Shown here piece after piece: positions 28,276-35,173 of a stretch of DNA of 35,173 nt. The number at the start of each line of letters is the position of its first letter. The stretch's first letter is position 1. The notes under the pieces are model-generated. The model had not been told where the DNA came from, made no database searches, and saw nothing but the letters and a program-made list of their open reading frames with translations. The stretch spans positions 1 through 35,173 of the forward strand of contig JAAYRS010000148.1 in NCBI GenBank assembly GCA_012518645.1. Reading direction: 5' to 3'. A program made the position numbers and the translations under genes. This DNA comes from Bacillota bacterium. GTDB lineage: Bacteria > Bacillota > Limnochordia > Darwinibacteriales > Darwinibacteriaceae.

Positions 28276-30789
28276 TTACCTCCCACAGCACTTTTTAAAT
28301 TTCAGCCCGCTGCCGCAGGGACAGGGGTCGTTCCGGCCTACCTTTTTTTCCACCCGACGCGGTATTTTTTCGGGGATTTCCCCATCGGCGCCTTGGTTTA
28401 ACTGCGCCCCCGCTAGCCGATCTTTAGGCTCTGCCCTTTCAGCCCGGCGCATACGCACCCTAAAGAGCATGCTGAGACAGTCCTCCTGAATACTAAAAAC
28501 CATTGCCTGAAACATTTCATAGGCCTCAAAACGGTATTCCAAAAGCGGATCCCGCTGCCCATAGGCCCGCAGGCCGATACCTTCCCGCAAATCATCCATA
28601 GCGCTAAGGTGATCCATCCATTTTTGGTCTGTAATTTGAAGCAAGACGATTTTTTCTATCTGGCGCTGAATTTCCGGGCCATACTCCCGGCTTCTCTTCT
28701 GATAAGCCTGCCGAGCCTCTTTTATGAGGAGTTCCTTAATTTCTTCTGTTTGAAGATCCCTCAATTTGGTTTGGGAAAGAGGCGCGGGTTGGTTGACAAT
28801 TTCCATGTAACGCTGCCTCAAACCCTCTAAATCCCATTCTTCAGGAATCACTTTTTTATCTGCATAACGTTCAACCAATTGATCAAACACCGTAAGAAAC
28901 ATGTTTTGAATCTGGGCAGATATATTTTCATCCAGAAGAACCGCCCGGCGCTGCTCGTAGATCACTTCCCGCTGCTGATTCATAACATCGTCGTATTCCA
29001 AAACTTGTTTCCTAATCTCGAAATGACGGTTTTCTACCCGTTTTTGGGCATTTTCAATAGCTCTGCTGATTTGAGGATGATCGATTGCTTGATCTTCTTC
29101 CCAACCCAAGCGATCCATAATCCCCATAATTCGATCTGAACCAAATAAGCGCATTAAATCGTCTTCCAAGGAAACAAAAAATCGGGAGGAGCCGGGATCG
29201 CCCTGCCTTCCGGATCGGCCCCGGAGCTGGTTATCAATGCGCCGGGATTCGTGGCGTTCCGTACCAATAATATGCAGGCCGCCTAAATCCACTACCCCCT
29301 CGCCTAGCACAATATCCGTACCGCGCCCGGCCATGTTGGTAGCTATGGTTACCATTTTCTTTTGGCCGGCCAATTTTACAATTTCGGCTTCTTTATCGTG
29401 GTGTTTTGCGTTTAAAACCTGGTGGGGGATACCCTTTTTGCTCAAAAGAGCACTTAATAATTCCGAACTTTCGATGGAGATGGTACCTACCAATACCGGC
29501 TGCCCTTTTTGGTAGCAGGCGGCAATCTCCTCAATGATCGCTTCTTGCTTGCCGCGCTTTGTTTTGTAAACAGCATCGGGGTAATCGATTCTAATCATCG
29601 GTTCATTTGTCGGAATCACCACTACATCCAGGCCGTAAATTTTCCGGAACTCTTCCTCTTCTGTTTTGGCCGTTCCAGTCATCCCCGCTAGTTTTTCATA
29701 CATTCGAAAATAGTTTTGGTAGGTGATTGCGGCTAATGTTTGGCTTTCTTGGAGCACAGCTACTTTTTCCTTAGCTTCGATTGATTGGTGCAAGCCGTCC
29801 GAGTAGCGCCTCCCCGGCATCATGCGGCCGGTAAATTCGTCCACAATCAAAACCTCGTTGTCTTTGACAACATAATCCCGATCCCGGACAAAAAACTCTT
29901 TAGCCTTTAGAGCTTGATTAAGATAATGGTTTAGCTCAAAGTTAACGTCGTCGAAAAGATTTTCGATGTTAAGAGCCCGTTCTACTTTAGCAATTCCTTC
30001 CTCTGAGATGGCAATAGTCTTCGCTTTTTCATCTACTGTGTAATCTTTTTCCCGCTTTAACTGAGGCGCAATTTGGGCAAAACGCTGGTAGTGGCGGGCG
30101 GAATCTTCAGCCCGTCCCGAAATAATTAAAGGAGTCCTGGCTTCATCGATCAAGATCGAATCCACCTCGTCCACAATCGCGTAATGAAGTTTTCTTTGGA
30201 CTATTTGTTCCGGGGAAACAACCATATTATCCCGAAGGTAATCAAAACCGAATTCATTATTGGTTCCGTAAGTGACGTCGGAATTATAGGCCCGCCGCCT
30301 TTCTTCGAAATTTAAGCCGTGCACAATAACACCGACACTTAAACCTAAAAATTCATAAACCCGGCCCATCCACTCGGCGTCGCGCCGGGCAAGGTAGTCG
30401 TTAACTGTAACAACATGCACACCCCGCCCCCCTAAGGCATTGAGGTAGACCGGCAGAGTGGCCACAAGGGTTTTTCCTTCCCCGGTTTTCATTTCAGCAA
30501 TGCGTCCTTGATGCAGGATTATTCCGCCCAGAAGCTGGACATCGAAATGGCGCATTTTTAAAACGCGCCAAGAGGCCTCCCGGACAACGGCGAACGCCTC
30601 CGGGAGAATATCTTCCAAAGCGCTTCCCTCCGCCAGCCGGGCCCGAAATTCATCAGTTTTTCCGGCCAATTCCTGATCACTGCATTTCTGCATCTCTTTT
30701 TCCAAGTCATTAATAACATTTACCGTTTGATCCAGACGCCTTAATTCCCGTTCATCCGAATCAAATAGGTTTTTAAAAATTTTAAGCAC
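28276..30789 (-). CDS. secA: SecA, preprotein translocase ATPase
   Basis: [50 protein letters not shown]-terminal [15 protein letters not shown] zinc motif. Confidence 0.98.
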   Translation of the reverse strand: MLKIFKNLFDSDERELRRLDQTVNVINDLEKEMQKCSDQELAGKTDEFRARLAEGSALEDILPEAFAVVREASWRVLKMRHFDVQLLGGIILHQGRIAEMKTGEGKTLVATLPVYLNALGGRGVHVVTVNDYLARRDAEWMGRVYEFLGLSVGVIVHGLNFEERRRAYNSDVTYGTNNEFGFDYLRDNMVVSPEQIVQRKLHYAIVDEVDSILIDEARTPLIISGRAEDSARHYQRFAQIAPQLKREKDYTVDEKAKTIAISEEGIAKVERALNIENLFDDVNFELNHYLNQALKAKEFFVRDRDYVVKDNEVLIVDEFTGRMMPGRRYSDGLHQSIEAKEKVAVLQESQTLAAITYQNYFRMYEKLAGMTGTAKTEEEEFRKIYGLDVVVIPTNEPMIRIDYPDAVYKTKRGKQEAIIEEIAACYQKGQPVLVGTISIESSELLSALLSKKGIPHQVLNAKHHDKEAEIVKLAGQKKMVTIATNMAGRGTDIVLGEGVVDLGGLHIIGTERHESRRIDNQLRGRSGRQGDPGSSRFFVSLEDDLMRLFGSDRIMGIMDRLGWEEDQAIDHPQISRAIENAQKRVENRHFEIRKQVLEYDDVMNQQREVIYEQRRAVLLDENISAQIQNMFLTVFDQLVERYADKKVIPEEWDLEGLRQRYMEIVNQPAPLSQTKLRDLQTEEIKELLIKEARQAYQKRSREYGPEIQRQIEKIVLLQITDQKWMDHLSAMDDLREGIGLRAYGQRDPLLEYRFEAYEMFQAMVFSIQEDCLSMLFRVRMRRAERAEPKDRLAGAQLNQGADGEIPEKIPRRVEKKVGRNDPCPCGSGLKFKKCCGR

Positions 30790-30867
30790 AGATATTCCTC
30801 CCTAAGGAACAATAAACCCCAGCCTTTTAATTCTACTACGACTAAAAGTTATTAGCAAATTTCGGGC

Positions 30868-31986
30868 TTAAGTTATCTCTTGCCTCAAACCCGCATCTAT
30901 CAAGGCCCATAATCCCCCGGTCACCAAAGAGTGGCCCCCTAAAAGGACTGGGATGGACGCTTCCAGGGCCGCCGCAGTAAATTGGCGCAGCCCCGGGTGG
31001 GAAATTAAATCCAATTCCCCCAGATCAGAGGCAAAACGATCCGCTTGGGAAAGATTCCAACGGAAATGCTCAAAAAGGACCCGCGAATCTAAAACAGCTC
31101 CTCGGGCAATCTCACTTAAAAATTGGAAAAATCCGGTAAAACCCAATTCTTCTGCCAAACGCCCCAAGATAGAAACAACCTGCCCCCGCTGATCGCGGCC
31201 GAGAGCTTTCATCCCCCGTTCTTCCGAATAAAGGCGCAGGCGGCAGCGGGTATGGCTGTCCAAATACTGGAAGAAATTAGAGCCAACCCGGCCATAAACA
31301 AGCAATTCTCCGGTCGCGTCGTTTAACAGATCTTTAATCGCCAGGTAATTGCTAAGATCCCAACTAAGCTCCTGAACCGCGGCCTGGGCCCTAGATCCTA
31401 AATCAGGGTGCACCGACATGATTAACAAATCGGTGGGGGTATCCAGATCAAAATTTAGTCCCAGGCTTCTTTGCAGCGGGATCCAGCGCAAACCGCCCTC
31501 GTTGCTTAAAGCTAAAGCCAGGGTATTATCAATCGGCGGAAGATTGATCCCAGCCAGGGCTTCACCGGGACTAAATCCAACAATATCTGCAGAATAATAA
31601 TTATTAGCTAGGAGGATTCCTTCGTTTCCTTCAAGGATCTCCCGCATATATTTTAATTCAGAAGATGAAACTAGGGGAGCGGCGGCCCCCCCCATATATA
31701 AGATTTTTTTTAGGCCGTAAAGCTGGATAACAGCCCACAAACACCGGCCAAAATGGAAAGGCCGCCCACTTTGTTCTTGATCTTGAAATACTTCCACCTG
31801 CATGGGCTGCAGTTCTTCTGCCAGTTGAGGATAGGAAGTAACCGCAATAATCTTTTCAAAACCCGCAAGCCGGGCCTTATCAATCAAGTCTAAAACAATG
31901 TTCTGCCTAATCTTTTGCATTTGTTTTTCTAAACGGCCTTTAACCGGGCCGCCTTCAAAAATTACCAGGCTAACCTGCGTAGACAT
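30868..31986 (-). CDS. Uncharacterized protein with probable NTP-transferase (GT-A/MobA/CofC-like) fold
   Basis: N-terminal VKGRLEKQMQKIRQNIVLDLIDKARLAGFEKIIAVTSY and later LNFDLDTPTDLLIM resemble nucleotidyltransferase motifs; no confident family. Confidence 0.55.
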   Translation of the reverse strand: MSTQVSLVIFEGGPVKGRLEKQMQKIRQNIVLDLIDKARLAGFEKIIAVTSYPQLAEELQPMQVEVFQDQEQSGRPFHFGRCLWAVIQLYGLKKILYMGGAAAPLVSSSELKYMREILEGNEGILLANNYYSADIVGFSPGEALAGINLPPIDNTLALALSNEGGLRWIPLQRSLGLNFDLDTPTDLLIMSVHPDLGSRAQAAVQELSWDLSNYLAIKDLLNDATGELLVYGRVGSNFFQYLDSHTRCRLRLYSEERGMKALGRDQRGQVVSILGRLAEELGFTGFFQFLSEIARGAVLDSRVLFEHFRWNLSQADRFASDLGELDLISHPGLRQFTAAALEASIPVLLGGHSLVTGGLWALIDAGLRQEIT

Positions 31987-31988
31987 TG

Positions 31989-32534
31989 CTAATACTCGGG
32001 ATCGATCAGCCCGTAGTTTCCATCTCGACGCTTGTATACTACGCTTACATCGCCTGTATCTGAGTTACTGAAAACAAAAAAATCGTGCCCCAGCAGTTCC
32101 ATCTGTAAGACTGCTTCCTCCGCGTCCATAGGCTTTAAAGCAAATCTTTTGGTCCGGACTATGCTGGGTTCCCCCTCTTCTTTTACCTCTGATTTTCTGG
32201 GGGAGACCACTTCCCCGATTTTAGGGCCGTGCATCCTCCTTTGAATTCGAGTTTTATACTTATTAAATTGACGTTCTATCCGGTCTACGGCAGCATCAAT
32301 GGATGTATACATGTCCGCGGTTTTTGCTTCCCCTCGCAACATCACACCGGACAAATTCATAGTCACCTCTGCAATGTGTTTGCCCCGTTCCAAGCGGAGC
32401 ATGACCTCAGCTGAAGAAGTTTGATTTTGATTCAAATACTTTTCAATTTTTGCCACTTTCTTTTCTGCATAAGAGCGCAGCGCCTGCGTAATCTCTAGAT
32501 TTTTACCGGAAACATTGATTCTGATTGTTGTCAT
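31989..32534 (-). CDS. hpf: Long-form ribosome hibernation-promoting factor (HPF/YvyD)
   Basis: MTTIRINVSGKNLEITQALRSYAEKKVAKIEKYL plus C-terminal KPMDAEEAVLQMELLGHDFFVFSNSDTGDVSVVYKRRDGNYGLIDP. Confidence 0.96.
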   Translation of the reverse strand: MTTIRINVSGKNLEITQALRSYAEKKVAKIEKYLNQNQTSSAEVMLRLERGKHIAEVTMNLSGVMLRGEAKTADMYTSIDAAVDRIERQFNKYKTRIQRRMHGPKIGEVVSPRKSEVKEEGEPSIVRTKRFALKPMDAEEAVLQMELLGHDFFVFSNSDTGDVSVVYKRRDGNYGLIDPEY

Positions 32535-32616
32535 CTAACTCACTCCTTCAATGACAATTGTAATCGCTCTTACTAATTAATATTACCCTTCCAAGGATCA
32601 TAATCCTCCCGCTTAT

Positions 32617-32645
32617 TAAAAAAGGACCAGGCCCTTGCCCGGTCC
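32617..32645 (-). terminator. Rho-independent terminator of csp
   Basis: Minus strand GGACCGGGCAAGGGCCTGGTCCTTTTTT. Confidence 0.85.
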
Positions 32646-32652
32646 GTCCGCT

Positions 32653-32853
32653 TTAGATTTTTACTACGTTAGAAGCCTGCGGCCCTCTATCACCTTCAAC
32701 AATGTCGAATTCAACGCTGTCGCCTTCCTGGAGTGTTTTAAACCCTTCTTCCTGAATTGCAGAAAAATGTACGAACACATCCCCAGCCCCATCCTCACGT
32801 TCAATAAATCCATATCCCTTTTCAGCGTTAAACCACTTGACTTTTCCCAACAT
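32653..32853 (-). CDS. Cold-shock protein, CspA family
   Basis: [33 protein letters not shown]; complete 66 aa. Confidence 0.97.
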   Translation of the reverse strand: MLGKVKWFNAEKGYGFIEREDGAGDVFVHFSAIQEEGFKTLQEGDSVEFDIVEGDRGPQASNVVKI

Positions 32854-32910
32854 TGTTAAGCATTCCTCCTAAAGTCTGAAACTCCGGCCGCACTTGCTCC
32901 GGTAACCTAA

Positions 32911-32939
32911 CCTTAACACAGGGAAACGTCTTTTGTCAA
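32911..32939 (-). promoter_or_regulatory. Putative sigma-A promoter of csp
   Basis: Minus strand TTGACA, 17-nt spacer, TTAAGG. Confidence 0.5.
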
Positions 32940-32951
32940 GACAGGCACAGT

Positions 32952-33422
32952 TTATTCGGAATCTTTAGAACCGTAGGCTTGGGCAGCCCGCCTAAAACGG
33001 GAACGGTCTTTTTTAAGGGCTTGCATCCGGTTTAGGTATTCCTTTAAAAGAGCCTCGTTTTCTTTTTCCTGCGCCTCCAGCTCTTCCAGGAGGGGGACCA
33101 ATTTGGAAATTACCGCCTCCAGCGACTCTAGATCTTCCTTATAATCGGCGGGTGCGGCCTGCTTTAACTGCAAAAGGGAAAACTCTTCAATTTGAAAATG
33201 AGCAAGTAGGGACCCCTGCAATTCCGCTGCTTTTGTTTCCATCCCGGCAGTGGCGGCAATCTGGGATTGCCTTTCCTGGAGACCCTTTAAGAGTTGGTCT
33301 AGCCGGCCTTCTTTAATAAGGGCCCTTTCTTGAGATCCCTTTTCTTTGATCTTTTCATAAAGCTGGAGCTGTTCGCAGTAAATAGAAGTCAAATCCCCAA
33401 TCTTGGCTTTGATCTTCTTCAT
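32952..33422 (-). CDS. Flagellar export chaperone-like protein (FliT/FlgN-like)
   Basis: Helical coiled-coil protein right after fliS; ATG at 33422 overlaps (ATGA) the read-through stop of the fliS frame. Confidence 0.55.
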   Translation of the reverse strand: MKKIKAKIGDLTSIYCEQLQLYEKIKEKGSQERALIKEGRLDQLLKGLQERQSQIAATAGMETKAAELQGSLLAHFQIEEFSLLQLKQAAPADYKEDLESLEAVISKLVPLLEELEAQEKENEALLKEYLNRMQALKKDRSRFRRAAQAYGSKDSE

Positions 33423-33484
33423 TTCGTCAAGAGCACCACCTGTTCCCAAGTGCCCCTTAATTCCTCCAACATTTTCAGGGCTTC

Positions 33485-33790
33485 TTAGACCTTATGCGGA
33501 TCTTTCTCTATATTCGCTTGTACTAAAAGATCGTTGATATAAGTGTAAAGCTGTTGCAAATTATGGGCAATTTCACCTAAATCCAGATTCAAAGAAGAAA
33601 TTAATTCATTGACAATATCTTGAGTGCGCATTAACTTAAAATGAGCCTGCTCAGTTTCCCCTTGGCCCAGATGCTCCAGGGCCTGTTGAGCAAAACGAAT
33701 GGCCCCGTCAAACAACATTATTAACAGCTCCCCCTGGGAAGCAGTGCTAATCTGCGTTTGTCTATAAACTTGATAAGCATTGACACTCAT
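33485..33790 (-). CDS. fliS: FliS flagellar chaperone, C-terminus interrupted by an in-frame UAA
   Basis: AYQVYRQTQISTASQGELLIMLFDGAIRFAQQALEHL...LQQLYTYINDLLVQANIEKDPHKV*; same frame continues EALKMLEELRGTWEQVVLLTK* to 33419. Confidence 0.88.
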   Translation of the reverse strand: MSVNAYQVYRQTQISTASQGELLIMLFDGAIRFAQQALEHLGQGETEQAHFKLMRTQDIVNELISSLNLDLGEIAHNLQQLYTYINDLLVQANIEKDPHKV

Positions 33791-33806
33791 TTAATACCCT
33801 TCCCCC

Positions 33807-34184
33807 TTAAGCCCATTCATCAAGGAGTAAACCAATCATGTCGCGGATGCGGGCAACCGTATCCAGCAGTTCTTCCGGCGGAATCTCCTTGATTACTTCT
33901 CCAGTGGCTAAATCAATTACCTTTACCATAACCCGGTTGGTTTCTTCGTGGATTGTAAATTCCAGCCCGCGGTTAATAAACTCCAAAGCCGAGTTAAGAC
34001 TATCCACGCCCTCTTCAATTTCTTCCAGCAATATTTTCGATTCTTGTTTGGTGTTTTCCCGCGATTCTTCCGACTTTACAACTCTGGGTTTTTCAATCTC
34101 GTTGGGAATAGATTCCGCTGCGGACAAATCTTTTCCTACTACGGGCCTTATTGTGGCGGTACTGTTTTGCACTCGCAAACCCAT
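33807..34184 (-). CDS. flaG: FlaG family protein
   Basis: LEFINRGLEFTIHEETNRVMVKVIDLATGEVIKEIPPEELLDTVARIRDMIGLLLDE, diagnostic FlaG domain. Confidence 0.92.
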   Translation of the reverse strand: MGLRVQNSTATIRPVVGKDLSAAESIPNEIEKPRVVKSEESRENTKQESKILLEEIEEGVDSLNSALEFINRGLEFTIHEETNRVMVKVIDLATGEVIKEIPPEELLDTVARIRDMIGLLLDEWA

Positions 34185-34218
34185 CAGATCACCCCGCTTT
34201 GTTTAATTTCTATTTTAA

Positions 34219-34246
34219 TTATCGTAAAGATAAACCCAAAACTTTA
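34219..34246 (-). promoter_or_regulatory. Candidate sigma-D/sigma-28 promoter upstream of flaG
   Basis: Minus strand TAAA, 16 nt, TACGATAA (compare TAAA-N14-16-GCCGATAT). Confidence 0.4.
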
Positions 34247-34259
34247 ATTCCCTGCGGCA

Positions 34260-34496
34260 TTAGGCTTGCGAATCCTTAATTATCCGTTCTAAAGCCCCTA
34301 AATCAATTTCTTTTTCCAAAACAGCCCGTTGGTTCTCTGCTTGGATCTCTTGATATATTTCTTGGCGGTGAACCATTATTTCCCGGGGAGCATCGATCCC
34401 TAATTTGACCTGATCTCCCCTTACATCCACTACCACCACACGAATCTGATCGCCAATCATAATGCTTTGGTCTACTTTGCGTGTTAACACCAGCAT
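34260..34496 (-). CDS. csrA: CsrA, carbon storage / translational regulator
   Basis: [54 protein letters not shown] at 34496. Confidence 0.97.
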   Translation of the reverse strand: MLVLTRKVDQSIMIGDQIRVVVVDVRGDQVKLGIDAPREIMVHRQEIYQEIQAENQRAVLEKEIDLGALERIIKDSQA

Positions 34497-34541
34497 AGCC
34501 AGTCCCTCCTTGGACCTTATTCTTCCCAAGCGAGCCCATAA

Positions 34542-35051
34542 TTAGACTGATTCGGAAATTTCTCTGGAAACTGCTTCTTCTTGCTTAAGGAGTTTCTTCC
34601 CCTCCACAAACGCGTTTTTGTGCATTTCGGCCAAAACATTATGTTTGGTACGGTAAAAACCCTCGCCATTGATAATCTGGGCCCCTAAATTTTCTTTAAT
34701 ATTGATCACCAGCGGGGCTTGTAAGTTTACTGTCATTTCCGCCGGATCGTCAGGGACGGTAACAATCCCGTAAACCCGGCCGTCGCCCGGCGCTGCCAAC
34801 TGCAGCAGTTCAATTTCCTTCTGATCCAGCTTCACAGAATACTCAGTGCAGACAAGCTCGGGAATCATGATCACAAAGGTTAAAGCGGGTTCATCCACTG
34901 ATTGTAAGAAACTAAAGAAACCTTCTTCGCGCTCGACAATGATATAGCGGTGATATTTGGAAAAGCCCAATAAACCAAGGGGAAATTCGATAATGTTTTC
35001 CTCTTTTACTTCCAAGGTACCCAGCTTAGTTTCTAATTTCACCCTATCCAC
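34542..35051 (-). CDS. fliW: FliW flagellar assembly factor
   Basis: LGTLEVKEENIIEFPLGLLGFSKYHRYIIVE...FSFLQSVDEPALTFVI, adjacent to csrA. The initiator may be the in-frame GTG three codons downstream. Confidence 0.95.
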   Translation of the reverse strand: MDRVKLETKLGTLEVKEENIIEFPLGLLGFSKYHRYIIVEREEGFFSFLQSVDEPALTFVIMIPELVCTEYSVKLDQKEIELLQLAAPGDGRVYGIVTVPDDPAEMTVNLQAPLVINIKENLGAQIINGEGFYRTKHNVLAEMHKNAFVEGKKLLKQEEAVSREISESV

Positions 35052-35173
35052 CCCTCGTATATTAAGATTTAGGGAGTTGGTTTTAGGTTCTTTCTCCCTG
35101 CCGAACCTTGAAAATTAAATCAGGAAATTTGGACTTGGATCCTGACGCATATCCCTGGATAATAGAATCATGG

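Noticed and set aside
35083-35173. Open reading frame at the right edge (HDSIIQGYASGSKSKFPDLIFKVRQGERT*)
   Set aside because: Could be the C-terminus of an upstream flagellar gene, but only 29 codons are visible and no family is recognisable.
1-35173. CRISPR arrays, IS elements, prophage, tRNA/rRNA genes
   Set aside because: No regularly spaced direct repeats, transposase/integrase-like protein, or RNA-gene signature was seen in the sequence or ORF translations.

Overview
The window reads as a chromosomal core/housekeeping segment, almost all on the minus strand, from what looks like a diderm (outer-membrane-bearing) Firmicute; a Limnochordia-type lineage is my inference. Read 5'->3' on the minus strand from the right edge, the order is: flagellar regulatory block (fliW-csrA-flaG-fliS-fliT/flgN-like), csp, hpf, an NTP-transferase-like protein, secA, prfB (with a programmed +1 frameshift), an envelope cluster (DUF2993, DUF5693, csaB, wecG/tagA, yitT), ctpA, a PDZ membrane protein, a YibQ-type divergent polysaccharide deacetylase, and uvrB-uvrA-uvrC. 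Beyond that come two small outer-membrane-type beta-barrel genes, a Cof/HAD hydrolase, an orphan MsmX/MalK-type ATPase, two larger beta-barrel/porin-like genes, an XRE regulator divergent from a MazEF/NdoA-type toxin-antitoxin pair, a peptidase C26 protein, an amidohydrolase, tsaE and partial tsaB. The best candidates for something undescribed are: (1) the two porin-like genes share a long 5' leader with a SD-like element lacking a start codon (155-159 nt upstream), flanked by a stem of different sequence but the same pairing in each, and an identical 12-mer AGGAAACATGGA exactly 78 nt upstream of both start codons; (2) fliS has an in-frame UAA followed by 21 more FliS-like codons ending in an ATGA overlap with the next gene; (3) a degenerate AGCAGGA...GGnG..GAA element occurs three times in intergenic DNA. 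I saw no CRISPR array, transposon, rRNA or tRNA. All homology calls come from reading the translations; no search was run.
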